Shown here in pieces: positions 27,243 to 36,038 of a stretch of DNA of 58,296 nt. This DNA comes from Streptomyces globisporus (GTDB lineage: Bacteria; Actinomycetota; Actinomycetes; Streptomycetales; Streptomycetaceae): the NCBI RefSeq assembly GCF_003501885.1, contig NZ_QWFA01000008.1:4322-62617 (forward strand). The letters run 5' to 3'. The notes under the pieces were generated by a model. It was given only the letters and a program-made list of their open reading frames with translations. It was not told the origin of the DNA and made no database searches. Numbering within the stretch: position 1 is the first letter of the stretch; each line of letters begins with the position of its first letter. The translations under genes were made by a program, and so were the position numbers.

Positions 27243-27886
27243 TTGGCCACCTCGAGGTCGGGGACCACCTTGCGCAGCTCCTCCGCGGAGAGGGCGCCGG
27301 CGCGCAGCAGGACCGGGGTGGCGCCGGTGACGTCGACGATGGAGGACGGCACGATGCCGGGCGTCGGGCCGCCGTCGAGGTAGACGGAGACGGAGTCGCC
27401 GAGCATGCCCTGGGCGGCGTCGCAGTCCTCGGGCGAGGGGTGTCCCGTGAGGTTGGCGCTGGAGACGGCCATCGGGCCGACCTCGGTGAGCAGCTCGATG
27501 GCGACCGGGTGCAGCGGCATCCGGATCGCGACGGTGCCCCGGGTGTCGCCGAGGTCCCACTGGAGGGAGGGCTGGTGCCGGGCGACGAGGGTGAGGGCGC
27601 CGGGCCAGAAGGCGTCGACGAGCTCCCAGGCCTGCTCGGAGAAGTCGGTGACCAGGCCGTGGAGGGTGTTCGGGGAGCCGATGAGGACGGGGGTGGGCAT
27701 GTTGCGGCCCCGGCCCTTGGCGTCCAGCAGGTCCGCGACGGCCTCCGAGGTGAAGGCGTCCGCACCGATCCCGTACACGGTGTCGGTGGGCAGCACGACC
27801 AGTTCGCCCCGGCGGACGGCCGATGCGGCCTCGCGCAGGCCCGTGGTCCGGTCGGTGGCGTCGTTGCAGTCGTATCGCCGAGCCAT
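27239..27886 (-). CDS. sua5: Sua5/YciO/YrdC L-threonylcarbamoyladenylate synthase
   Basis: Makes threonylcarbamoyl-AMP from threonine, bicarbonate and ATP for the t6A modification of ANN-reading tRNAs. The 215 residues cover the YrdC domain with PTDTVYGIGADA, KGRGRNMPTPVLIG, MPLHPVAIELL and the SSANLTGHPS motif. The long-form Sua5 C-terminal domain is absent, so this is a TsaC-type enzyme with a short tail. GAGGAGG precedes the ATG. It follows prmC by 52 bp and overlaps the phosphatase-like gene. Confidence 0.92.
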   Translation of the reverse strand: MARRYDCNDATDRTTGLREAASAVRRGELVVLPTDTVYGIGADAFTSEAVADLLDAKGRGRNMPTPVLIGSPNTLHGLVTDFSEQAWELVDAFWPGALTLVARHQPSLQWDLGDTRGTVAIRMPLHPVAIELLTEVGPMAVSSANLTGHPSPEDCDAAQGMLGDSVSVYLDGGPTPGIVPSSIVDVTGATPVLLRAGALSAEELRKVVPDLEVAN

Positions 27887-27938
27887 CAGCCGGCCTCCTC
27901 GGACAGGTGCGGGTACGGGTGGTGGTGCCGGGGGCCGG

Positions 27939-28784
27939 TCACGGCATGGCCTTGCGGGCGGTGGCGAACCGGGGGCGCTTGTTGAGGTCGGGGTGGTCGG
28001 CCGCGTCGGCCCAGCCCCGCTCCTCGGTGAAGATCCAGGGGACCTGGCCGCCCTGGGTGTCGGCGTGCTCGATGACGACGAGGCCGCCGGGGCGGAGCAG
28101 GCGGTGGGCGGTGCGTTCGATACCGCGGATCGTGTCGAGGCCGTCCTCGCCGGAGAAGAGGGCCATCTCCGGGTCGTGGTCGCGCGCCTCGGGGGCGACG
28201 TACTCCCATTCGGTGAGCGGGATGTACGGCGGGTTGGAGATCACCAGGTCGACCTGGCCGTCGAGCTCGGGGAGGGCGCTCAGGGCGTCTCCCTTGTGGA
28301 CGGTGACCCTGGACCCCTCGGCGTTCTTCCGCGTCCACCTCAGGGCGTCCTCGGAGAGCTCCACGGCGTGGACGCGGGAGCGGGGGACCTCCTGGGCCAT
28401 GGCGAGCGCGATGGCGCCCGATCCGGTGCACAGGTCGACGACGACGGGCTCGACGACGTCCATCGCACGCACGGCGTCTATGGCCCAGCCGACGACCGAC
28501 TCGGTCTCCGGGCGGGGCACGAAGACGCCGGGTCCGACCTGGAGCTCCAGGTAGCGGAAGAAGGCGCGGCCGGTGATGTGCTGGAGGGGTTCGCGGGCCT
28601 CGCGGCGGGCGATGGCCTCCCAGTAGCGGGCGTCGAAGTCGCTGTCGGGGACCGTGTGGAGCGCGCCCCGCTTCACCCCGTGGACGAAGGCCGCGAGTTC
28701 CTCGGCGTCGAATCGCGGTGAGGGGACACCGGCGTCGGCCAGCCGCTGGGTGGCCTGGGCCACCTCGGCGAGCAGCAGGTTCAT
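27939..28784 (-). CDS. prmC: Peptide chain release factor N5-glutamine methyltransferase
   Basis: Methylates the Gln of the GGQ motif in release factors. 281 residues, with an N-terminal helical domain, the SAM motif VVDLCTGSGAIALA (~115-128), FVPRPETE (88-95) and the catalytic NPPY at 184-187. The ATG at 28784 was chosen because it begins the conserved MNLLLAEVAQATQRL segment; the frame further upstream lies within prfA. It is 40 bp downstream of its substrate gene prfA, the conserved prfA-prmC pairing. Confidence 0.94.
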   Translation of the reverse strand: MNLLLAEVAQATQRLADAGVPSPRFDAEELAAFVHGVKRGALHTVPDSDFDARYWEAIARREAREPLQHITGRAFFRYLELQVGPGVFVPRPETESVVGWAIDAVRAMDVVEPVVVDLCTGSGAIALAMAQEVPRSRVHAVELSEDALRWTRKNAEGSRVTVHKGDALSALPELDGQVDLVISNPPYIPLTEWEYVAPEARDHDPEMALFSGEDGLDTIRGIERTAHRLLRPGGLVVIEHADTQGGQVPWIFTEERGWADAADHPDLNKRPRFATARKAMP

Positions 28785-28824
28785 CGCGGTTCTCCGTACG
28801 GGGTGTGCGGGGCGGGCGGGTCGC

Positions 28825-29901
28825 TTACGCGTTGGCGAGCTTGGCGGCGGAGTCGGCGTCGACGCACGCCTGGATGACCGCGTCCAGGTCGCCGTCGAGC
28901 ACCTGGTCCAAGTTGTACGCCTTGAAGCCGACGCGGTGGTCCGAGATGCGGTTTTCCGGGAAGTTGTACGTCCGGATCTTCTCGGAGCGGTCGACGGTAC
29001 GGACCTGGCTGCGGCGGACGTCGGAGGCTTCCTGCTCGGCGGCCTCCTGGGCGGCGGCGAGCAGCCGGGACCGCAGGATGCGCATGGCCTGCTCCTTGTT
29101 CTGGAGCTGGCTCTTCTCGTTCTGGCAGGAGGCGACGACGCCGGTCGGCAGGTGCGTGATGCGGACGGCGGAGTCGGTCGTGTTGACGGACTGGCCACCG
29201 GGTCCGGAAGAGCGGTAGACGTCGATGCGCAGGTCGTTGGCGTGGATCTCGACGTCCACCTCCTCGGCCTCGGGGGTGACGAGCACGCCCGCGGCGGAGG
29301 TGTGGATGCGGCCCTGCGACTCGGTGGAGGGCACGCGCTGCACGCGGTGCACGCCGCCCTCGTACTTCATCCGGGCCCAGACGCCCTGGCCGGGCTCGGT
29401 GGCGCCGTTGCCGCCCTTGGTCTTGACGGCGACCTGGACGTCCTTGTAGCCGCCGAGTTCGGACTCGGTGGAGTCGATGATCTCGGTCTTCCAGCCGACG
29501 CGCTCGGCGTAGCGCAGGTACATGCGCAGCAGGTCGCCGGCGAACAGGGCGGACTCGTCGCCGCCGGCGCCCGCCTTGATCTCCAGGAGCACGTCCTTGT
29601 CGTCGCTGGGGTCGCGCGGGACGAGGAGGAGACGGAGCTTCTCCGTGATCTCCTCGCGCTGCTTCTCCAGCTCCTTGACCTCGGCGGCGAAGTCGGGGTC
29701 GTCCGCGGCGAACTCGCGGGCGGTCTCGATGTCGTCGCCGGTCTGCTTCCAGGCCCGGTACGTGGAGACGATCGGGGTCAGCTCCGCGTAGCGCTTGTTC
29801 AGCTTGCGCGCGTTGGCCTGGTCGGCGTGGACCGACGGGTCGGCGAGCTTCTTCTCGAGACCGGTGTGTTCACCGATCAGTTCCTCGACCGCCTCGAACA
29901 T
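28825..29901 (-). CDS. prfA: Peptide chain release factor 1
   Basis: Recognises UAA and UAG and triggers peptide release. 358 residues. The GGQ motif is at 235-237 ([16 protein letters not shown]), and the stop-codon tripeptide region reads P191-S-T193 within [14 protein letters not shown], where E. coli has PAT. AGGAG is seven bases before the ATG at 29901. It lies 156 bp after rpmE, across an intrinsic terminator, and ahead of prmC. Confidence 0.96.
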   Translation of the reverse strand: MFEAVEELIGEHTGLEKKLADPSVHADQANARKLNKRYAELTPIVSTYRAWKQTGDDIETAREFAADDPDFAAEVKELEKQREEITEKLRLLLVPRDPSDDKDVLLEIKAGAGGDESALFAGDLLRMYLRYAERVGWKTEIIDSTESELGGYKDVQVAVKTKGGNGATEPGQGVWARMKYEGGVHRVQRVPSTESQGRIHTSAAGVLVTPEAEEVDVEIHANDLRIDVYRSSGPGGQSVNTTDSAVRITHLPTGVVASCQNEKSQLQNKEQAMRILRSRLLAAAQEAAEQEASDVRRSQVRTVDRSEKIRTYNFPENRISDHRVGFKAYNLDQVLDGDLDAVIQACVDADSAAKLANA

Positions 29902-29996
29902 GCGGGGGCTCCTGGTTGGTCTGAAATCTGCGGGCCTGCTGGAGGGCATGACTGCCCGGTGGGGTGTCCGTCGGGTCTTCCCCGGACACCCGACCG

Positions 29997-30047
29997 GAAA
30001 AAACGCCGGTTCCGACGCCCCCGGGAAGAGGGCGCCAGGAACCGGCG
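29997..30047 (-). terminator. Intrinsic terminator after rpmE
   Basis: On the minus strand CGCCGGTTCC at its 3' arm pairs with GGAACCGGCG (30038-30047), with a secondary GC stem in the loop, and is followed by six uridines in a TTTTTTCC run. This is a classic rho-independent terminator. Confidence 0.85.
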
Positions 30048-30057
30048 CAGTGGCTCG

Positions 30058-30282
30058 CTACTTGCTGGCGGAGCCGGCAGCCTTGCCGAAGCGGGCCTCG
30101 AAGCGGGCCACGCGGCCGCCGGTGTCGAGGATCTTCTGCTTGCCCGTGTAGAACGGGTGGCACTCGGAGCAGACGTCGGCACGGATGGTGCCGTTGTCGA
30201 TGGTGCTCCGGGTGGTGAACGACGCACCGCAGGTGCAGCTGACCTGCGTCTCGACGTACTCGGGGTGGATGTCGCGCTTCAA
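30058..30282 (-). CDS. rpmE: Ribosomal protein bL31, zinc-binding (C+) form
   Basis: 74 residues. The zinc ligands are C16, C18, C38 and C41 (SCTCGASF and [15 protein letters not shown]), so this is the zinc-containing paralogue. Bacteria often keep a zinc-free copy elsewhere for zinc starvation. The ATG at 30282 follows AGGAGACACC. A sigma-R-like promoter lies about 105-130 bp upstream and a strong intrinsic terminator follows, so the gene looks monocistronic and may respond to thiol stress. Confidence 0.95.
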   Translation of the reverse strand: MKRDIHPEYVETQVSCTCGASFTTRSTIDNGTIRADVCSECHPFYTGKQKILDTGGRVARFEARFGKAAGSASK

Positions 30283-30386
30283 GGTGTCTCCTAGTTTCGG
30301 GAGGGCGCCGGGTCGTCCGCGCGGATTTGCGGGGCCGTGAACCGGGGCCGACGTACCAGTCTGCCAGGACCGGCCGTATCTCCCAA

Positions 30387-30413
30387 AACCGGGGGCGGGG
30401 CCGGGGTATTCCC
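30387..30413 (-). promoter_or_regulatory. Sigma-R-type promoter upstream of rpmE
   Basis: On the minus strand GGGAAT (30413-30408) and GTT (30389-30387) are separated by exactly 18 bases, matching the sigma-R consensus GGAAT-N18-GTT. Transcription would start near 30380 and leave a ~100-base leader before rpmE. From memory, rpmE is a reported sigma-R target in S. coelicolor. Confidence 0.7.
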
Positions 30414-30447
30414 GCCACCCGGCCGCGCACCCGGGGTGACCGGTGGG

Positions 30448-31551
30448 CTACTCGACGACCTTGTCGGCCTCGCCCTTGTCGCCGGCCGACTTCTCGGTGG
30501 CGGAGGCGGGGATCGGCCGGTCGTTCTTGAGGGCGGCCCAGACCTGCCGTCCTGCCTTCTCCTGCGGCAGGACGCGGTTCGGGTCGGCCGGGTCGTACTC
30601 CACGGGCAGGGTCACCATGTGCACGTTGTCGGCGCCGAGCGCCTTGAGGCCGCCTGCGAAGCCGGTGAGCTTCTTGACCGAGCCGAGTCCGGAGTCGGTG
30701 GTGACGGCCTTGGTGGCGGCGTCCGCGAGACCGTAGAGCTTCTTGGGGCTGGAGAACACCCCGACGCTCTTCGTCTGCTCCATGAGCGCCTTGATGAACG
30801 CCTGCTGGAGCTGGATGCGTCCCAGGTCGCTGCCGTCGCCGACGCTCTTGCGGGTGCGGACGAGCCCGAGGGACTCCTCGCCGTTCAGGGTGTGGGTGCC
30901 GGGCTCCAGGTCGAGGTGGCTCTTGGAGTCGTCGATCGCTGTCTTCGTGGTGATCTCGACGCCGCCGAGCTCATCGATGAGCTTCTTGAAGCCGGTGAAG
31001 TCGACTTCCAGGTAGTGGTCCATGCGGATGCCGGACATCGACTCGACGGTCTTGACCGCGCAGGCGGGCCCGCCGACCTCGTAGGCGGTGTTGAACATCG
31101 CCCGGTGCTCGGCGGGGACCTGGTCGCCGGTGGTGTCGCTCTCGCAGGCGGGGCGTTCGATCAGGGTGTCGCGCGGTATCGAGACGACGCTCGCGGACTG
31201 GTGGCCCTTGTCGACGTGGACGACCATCGCCGTGTCCGAGCGGGCCGCTCCCTCGTCCTGGCCGTACTTCCCGTTGTCGCCGGAGCGCGAGTCGGAGCCC
31301 AGCACCAGGATGTCCTGCGAGCCGTCGTCGACGTCGTCGGGACGGTCGGTGCCGAGCTTGGCGTCGATGTCGATGCTGGAGAGGTTGCCGTCGAGCGCCA
31401 GGTAGGCGTACCCCAGACCGGCCCCGCCGACGACCACGACTCCCGCCACCGTCCAGGCCGCGACGACCTTGGCCCGGTGCCGGCGGGTCGGCTTCCTCCG
31501 TCGGCTGCCGGTGCCGCGTATGCGGCCCGTGCCCCTGCTCTGCTCGCTCAC
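30448..31551 (-). CDS. LytR-CpsA-Psr (LCP) family cell-wall glycopolymer ligase
   Basis: Attaches undecaprenyl-linked glycopolymers to peptidoglycan at the outer face of the membrane. 367 residues: a basic cytoplasmic start, one transmembrane helix (~residues 29-51, VVAAWTVAGVVVVGGAGLGYAYL), then the LCP domain with ILVLGSDSR, RSDTAMVVHVD and VSIPRDTLIE, where the Arg and Asp residues bind lipid pyrophosphate. The start is GTG at 31551 behind GGGAG. It is flanked by terminators and may work with the WecA-like transferase at 23.6 kb. Confidence 0.88.
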   Translation of the reverse strand: MSEQSRGTGRIRGTGSRRRKPTRRHRAKVVAAWTVAGVVVVGGAGLGYAYLALDGNLSSIDIDAKLGTDRPDDVDDGSQDILVLGSDSRSGDNGKYGQDEGAARSDTAMVVHVDKGHQSASVVSIPRDTLIERPACESDTTGDQVPAEHRAMFNTAYEVGGPACAVKTVESMSGIRMDHYLEVDFTGFKKLIDELGGVEITTKTAIDDSKSHLDLEPGTHTLNGEESLGLVRTRKSVGDGSDLGRIQLQQAFIKALMEQTKSVGVFSSPKKLYGLADAATKAVTTDSGLGSVKKLTGFAGGLKALGADNVHMVTLPVEYDPADPNRVLPQEKAGRQVWAALKNDRPIPASATEKSAGDKGEADKVVE

Positions 31552-31661
31552 GCGTCTCCCTCGTCACTCCTGCTGTGCCCGTGTGCCCCCTGCCGTGGTG
31601 TTCCACGCGCGGTCGGCTGTCCTTGAGGACGGCCGAAGCACCAAGAAGGGTTGCATACGTG

Positions 31662-31695
31662 CCTGTGGCCCCCGTCGGAGGACGGGGGCCACAGG
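31662..31695 (-). terminator. Terminator between protease and LCP genes
   Basis: A perfect 15-bp stem, CCTGTGGCCCCCGTC paired with GACGGGGGCCACAGG, has the four-base loop GGAG. It lies 43 bases past the protease stop codon. Confidence 0.85.
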
Positions 31696-31738
31696 TCTTA
31701 CGGGCGTACGCGCCGTGAGGCGGCGTTCACCTGGGGGT

Positions 31739-33460
31739 TCAGCCGACGGTGTAGTAGCTGTTCCAGCCGCTGCCGAGCTTGATCTGTGTGGCGAAGATCT
31801 CCGAGTCGGCCTTGCCGGTGCCCTTGAGGAGATACAGGTCGCCGGCGGTGGAGCGGGCCACGAGGTCGGCCTTGGCGTCGCCGTTCACATCGCCCGGCGT
31901 GACCAGGAGGTTGTACGCCGACCAGTTGCTGCGGACCTTGACCGGCGCCTCGAAGGGGGCCGTGGACTTGCCGGTGCCCTTGACCAGGTAGAGGTCGTTC
32001 GTCCCGCCGCGGCGGACCAGCAGGTCGTTCTTGCCGTCGTAGGTCAGGTCGCCGTGTCCGCGCACCTGGTTGTAGGCCTGGTAGCCCGTCGCCGACTTGA
32101 CCGGGGTGTTGAACTTGCCGTTGCCGTAGCTCGGGTACGTCATGAGGTCGCCCGTGGAGGTGACGGCCAGGATGTCGCCCTTGCCGTCGTTGTTCACGTC
32201 GCCGGGGGCGACGATCGCCCGGACGGTCTTCCAGTTGCTGAAGATCTTCGTCTTGGCGTAGGTCGAGCTGCTCGCCGAGCGGTGCAGCCAGTAGACGTCC
32301 CCGGTCGAGCCCTGCCGGGCGATCAGGTCCTGGTAGCCGTCCCGGTCGAGGTCCGTCTGGATGAACAGGTTGTACGCGCTGTAGGACCCGGCGAGCACCT
32401 TGCGCGCCGCGAGCTTCTCACCGGAGGAGGGGAAGGTGTACGCGGTGGAGCCGGTGGAACGGGCGAACACGTCGGCCCGGTGGTCACGGCTGAAGCTGGT
32501 GTCGTCGATACGGGGCTGGATCGACCGGTAGTAGGTCGACACCTTCGTGTACGCGTCGTACGTGCCGCTCAGGTTGCACGCCTCGACGCTGTTGGCGGGA
32601 CCCCAGGAGGTGATGCCGATGATGCGTCCGGAGACGAACATCGGGCCACCGGAGTCACCGGGGCAAGTGGCCTTCCCGGTGGAGTCGTTGCCGGTGCCGC
32701 CGATGCCCGCGCAGATCATGTGGCCGGCCTTGTAGGCGCCCGGGACGCCGATGGCGCCGTCGAGGTTCTCGGAGCACTCGGCGTCCGAGCGCAGCGGCTG
32801 CTCCAGCCGCAGCAGGGTGTCCGACAGGGGCGAGAAGTCCCAGTCCGAACCGGTCATGCCCCAGCCGTAGGTGGTGGCCTTCGTGCCCGCGACGTACCGG
32901 GCGGTGTCACCGTAGGAAGCGGGCTGCGCCGGGGTGTAGCTCAGGGGCTTGGAGAGCGTCAGGAGCGCGATGTCGTTGTCGATCTCGGCCGCGTTGTACG
33001 AACCCGCGAAATAGGAGCGGGATATCCCTACGGCGGTCCCTTCGTCGTTGGGCCCGCCCGCCAGTTTGGCCGTTCCCGCGAGCACCATGCCCCGGTTGAC
33101 CATATCGAGGGCCTTGCCATTCTCGTCGGTGACGCAGTGGGCGGCCGTCATCACCTTGTTGGGGGCGACGAGAGTGCCGCCGCAGGAGAAGTAGAACAGC
33201 CCGTCGTTGTCGTACTCGAAAAGCAGCTGCACCATCCAAGGCGCGTCCTTGAAGGCGGTGTTGGTGCCACCGATGATCTTCGGCGTGAGCTTCTGCGGGC
33301 TCACCACCTCGACGCCCTTCGGCGGCAGGAAGCGTTCGCCGCTCTCCGCGGCCTGGGCTCCGACGGTCAGGCCGCCGCCCAGCAGTGCCAGCGTCGCGGC
33401 ACCGACGGCCGCCAGGCGGCCGATGATTCGTACTGATCCGGCATGGCGCGATATGCGCAC
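31739..33460 (-). CDS. Secreted trypsin-like serine protease with C-terminal FG-GAP/VCBS repeats
   Basis: A 573-residue exported protein. The signal peptide runs to about residue 38 (LALLGGGLTVGAQA). A short propeptide ends at K61 before IIGG (62-65), the trypsin-type activation site. The triad is H108 (TAAHC), D163 (DNDIALL) and S270 (GDSGGP). From ~330 on, about four repeats with Asp-rich loops (DLDRDGYQDLIAR, DVNNDGKGDILAV, DLTYDGKNDLLVR, DVNGDAKADLVAR) form a beta-propeller-type calcium-binding region. The start is GTG at 33460 with GGGAG six bases upstream. The target protein is unknown. Confidence 0.9.
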   Translation of the reverse strand: MRISRHAGSVRIIGRLAAVGAATLALLGGGLTVGAQAAESGERFLPPKGVEVVSPQKLTPKIIGGTNTAFKDAPWMVQLLFEYDNDGLFYFSCGGTLVAPNKVMTAAHCVTDENGKALDMVNRGMVLAGTAKLAGGPNDEGTAVGISRSYFAGSYNAAEIDNDIALLTLSKPLSYTPAQPASYGDTARYVAGTKATTYGWGMTGSDWDFSPLSDTLLRLEQPLRSDAECSENLDGAIGVPGAYKAGHMICAGIGGTGNDSTGKATCPGDSGGPMFVSGRIIGITSWGPANSVEACNLSGTYDAYTKVSTYYRSIQPRIDDTSFSRDHRADVFARSTGSTAYTFPSSGEKLAARKVLAGSYSAYNLFIQTDLDRDGYQDLIARQGSTGDVYWLHRSASSSTYAKTKIFSNWKTVRAIVAPGDVNNDGKGDILAVTSTGDLMTYPSYGNGKFNTPVKSATGYQAYNQVRGHGDLTYDGKNDLLVRRGGTNDLYLVKGTGKSTAPFEAPVKVRSNWSAYNLLVTPGDVNGDAKADLVARSTAGDLYLLKGTGKADSEIFATQIKLGSGWNSYYTVG

Positions 33461-33543
33461 GCAAGTCTCCCGTTATCCAGGGGCATCAAGTGGAGGTGCC
33501 GTAAGTGGGGGGAGAGTGACGGCGAATTGATATTACATGCAGA

Positions 33544-33577
33544 AATCCGCCCCGTCACCGGAGTAACGGGGCGGATT
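33544..33577 (-). terminator. Terminator after rho
   Basis: A perfect 12-bp stem, AATCCGCCCCGT paired with ACGGGGCGGATT, has a ten-base loop. On the minus strand it is followed by TTTCTG, between the rho stop and the protease start. Confidence 0.8.
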
Positions 33578-33612
33578 CAAGAGGTGGTTGGGAAAACCGC
33601 CGCAGGGCTGCG

Positions 33613-35649
33613 TCAGTCGTTGCCGTTTCCGCTGCCCGGCGTCGTCTTCTGGATCTGGAGCAGGAACTCCGCGTTGGACTGGGTCTTCTTCATCCGGTCC
33701 AGGAGGAGCTCGATCGCCTGCTGCTGGTCGAGTGCGTGCAGCACCCGGCGCAGCTTCCAGACGACCGCCAGTTCGTCGGTGCCGAGCAGGATCTCTTCCT
33801 TACGGGTGGAGGACGCGTCGACGTCCACCGCCGGGAAGATGCGCTTGTCCGAGAGCTTCCGGTCGAGCTTGAGCTCCATGTTGCCGGTGCCCTTGAACTC
33901 CTCGAAGATCACCTCGTCCATGCGCGAGCCGGTCTCGACGAGCGCGGTGGCCAGGATGGTCAGCGAGCCGCCGTCCTCGATGTTGCGCGCGGCGCCGAAG
34001 AAGCGCTTCGGGGGGTAGAGCGCGGTCGAGTCGACACCACCGGAGAGGATGCGGCCGGAGGCCGGCGCCGCGAGGTTGTACGCGCGGCCCAGGCGGGTGA
34101 TCGAGTCGAGGAGGACGACCACGTCGTGACCCAGCTCGACGAGGCGCTTGGCGCGCTCGATGGCCAGCTCGGCGACGGTGGTGTGGTCCTCGGCGGGACG
34201 GTCGAAGGTCGAGGAGATGACCTCGCCCTTCACCGACCGCTGCATGTCGGTGACCTCTTCCGGACGCTCGTCGACCAGGACGACCATCAGGTGGCACTCG
34301 GGGCTGTTGACCGTGATCGCGTTGGCGATCGACTGCAGGATCATGGTCTTGCCGGTCTTCGGCGGGGCCACGATGAGCCCGCGCTGGCCCTTGCCGATCG
34401 GGGCCACCAGGTCGATGATCCGCGTCGTCAGGATGTTGGAGTCGGTCTCCAGCCGGAGCCGGTCCTGCGGGTAGAGCGGGGTCAGCTTCTGGAACTCGGG
34501 GCGGCCGCGGCCGGACTCCGGCGCCATGCCGTTGACCGAGTCGAGGCGGACCAGCGCGTTGAACTTCTCGCGCCGCTCGCCGTCCTTGGGCTGGCGCACC
34601 GCGCCGGTGACGTGGTCACCCTTGCGCAGACCGTTCTTGCGGACCTGGGCGAGCGAGACGTACACGTCGTTCGGGCCCGGCAGGTAGCCGGAGGTCCGGA
34701 TGAACGCGTAGTTGTCGAGGATGTCCAGGATGCCCGCGACGGGGATCAGGACGTCGTCCTCGGCCACCTGCACATCGCCGGCGAAGTCGTCGCGCCCACG
34801 GCGGCCGCGGCGGTCGCGGTAACGGCCACGACGGCCGCGACGGCCGCCCGCCTCGTCGTCGAAGTCGTCCTGCGGACCGTTGTCACGGTTCTGCTGGCCC
34901 TGGCCCTGGCCCTGGCGCTGCGGGCGCTGCCCGCCACCGCCCTGCTGGCCCTGGTCATCGCCCTTGCCGCGGCGGTCGCGCTGACGCTCACGGCGACCCT
35001 CGCGGTCACCGCGGTCACCGCGGTCACGGCCCTGGCGGTCACCACGACGGCCCTCGGCCGTGTCGGTGGCGTTCTCGGCCCGGGCGTCGCCCTTGGGCTC
35101 GGCCCGCTCCTCGGTCTTCTGCGCGGCCTCGGGCTCCGCCTTCGCCTTGACCTCGGTCTTCGCCTCGGTCTTGGTGTCGGGGCTGCCCGCCTGCGCGGTG
35201 GCACGGCGGCGACGGCGCTCGCCCGCGGGCTGGTCGTCGCTGGCCGGCTGGCCGGGGATGTCGATCTGCTGCTGGGCGGCCGTGCTCTTCTCGGCGGCGG
35301 CAGCGCCCTCGTCCCCGGTGCGCGCCTTCGAGGTCGCGCGGCGCTTGGGCTTGCTCTCCGCCTCGGCGGGGGCCTCTGCGGCCTTGGAGGAGGCCTTGGG
35401 GGCGGCGGATCCGCCGCCCGCCTGCGCCTCCTTGATGACCTCGATCAGCTGGCTCTTGCGCATCCGCGCGGTGCCCCTGATGCCGAGGCCGGACGCGACC
35501 TGCTGCAGCTCGGCCAGGACCATGCCCTCGAGGCCGGTGCCGGAGCGGCGGCGCCGTGCGGTGGTGCCAGTGGCAGCACCTTCGGCGGGCGCGGCGCTGT
35601 CGACGTTCTTGTCGGCAGTCACGCCCATCAGATCGGTGGTGTCGCTCAC
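33613..35649 (-). CDS. rho: Transcription termination factor Rho with large disordered insertion
   Basis: Hexameric RNA-dependent ATPase that ends transcription. 678 residues against ~420 in E. coli. An N-terminal Rho_N-like helix pair (~45-75, GLGIRGTARMRKSQLIEVIKEA) is followed by ~200 residues rich in Arg, Asp, Glu, Gly and Gln, and then the cold-shock-like RNA-binding domain and the ATPase with P-loop PPKTGKT and DSITRLGRAYN. Such an insertion is typical of high-GC actinobacteria. The start is GTG at 35649 behind GGAAGGA. A 389-bp leader precedes it. Confidence 0.95.
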   Translation of the reverse strand: MSDTTDLMGVTADKNVDSAAPAEGAATGTTARRRRSGTGLEGMVLAELQQVASGLGIRGTARMRKSQLIEVIKEAQAGGGSAAPKASSKAAEAPAEAESKPKRRATSKARTGDEGAAAAEKSTAAQQQIDIPGQPASDDQPAGERRRRRATAQAGSPDTKTEAKTEVKAKAEPEAAQKTEERAEPKGDARAENATDTAEGRRGDRQGRDRGDRGDREGRRERQRDRRGKGDDQGQQGGGGQRPQRQGQGQGQQNRDNGPQDDFDDEAGGRRGRRGRYRDRRGRRGRDDFAGDVQVAEDDVLIPVAGILDILDNYAFIRTSGYLPGPNDVYVSLAQVRKNGLRKGDHVTGAVRQPKDGERREKFNALVRLDSVNGMAPESGRGRPEFQKLTPLYPQDRLRLETDSNILTTRIIDLVAPIGKGQRGLIVAPPKTGKTMILQSIANAITVNSPECHLMVVLVDERPEEVTDMQRSVKGEVISSTFDRPAEDHTTVAELAIERAKRLVELGHDVVVLLDSITRLGRAYNLAAPASGRILSGGVDSTALYPPKRFFGAARNIEDGGSLTILATALVETGSRMDEVIFEEFKGTGNMELKLDRKLSDKRIFPAVDVDASSTRKEEILLGTDELAVVWKLRRVLHALDQQQAIELLLDRMKKTQSNAEFLLQIQKTTPGSGNGND

Positions 35650-36038
35650 GAAGGGTCCTTCCCTGGAGCGGACGTCGGCCTTCTGGCTCGGCGACCGGTT
35701 GTGCTGTCCGACTGCGGTCTGTTGATCTTGCTGGATCGCGGACCTTGCCGGGGCGGTGGTCCGCCAGGTACGGCGGAGAGATGAACGTGCGGGGTCCGGC
35801 GCGAGATCCCCCTGCTCGGCCCACTCCTGGACGAGCGAGGGGTGTCGTGCCGGTTCCGGAGCGTGCTCGAAACTGCTCAGGCAGGCTGCTCAGGCAGTTG
35901 GGGAGGCTCCCGGAAGAATGGTGGTCCCGGAGGGGGACACGAAGCAACGCGCCTCAAAGACGTCGGTTGCAGACTTGAGGTTAACACTACCGGCTCCAAC
36001 AAACATTCCCCCTCTCGCTCACCGGTAATCACATGCGG
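35650..36038 (-). promoter_or_regulatory. Long 5' leader of rho with tandem repeat and candidate sigma-R promoter
   Basis: No gene is seen in these 389 bp. A 13-bp unit containing CTGCTCAGGCAG, itself a small dyad, is repeated in tandem at 35873-35897. On the minus strand GGGAAT (36010-36005) and GTT (35985-35983) are 19 bp apart, a loose match to the sigma-R consensus, and TAGTGT in the same stretch is an alternative -10. Long rho leaders often carry autoregulatory Rho-loading sites. Confidence 0.45.
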
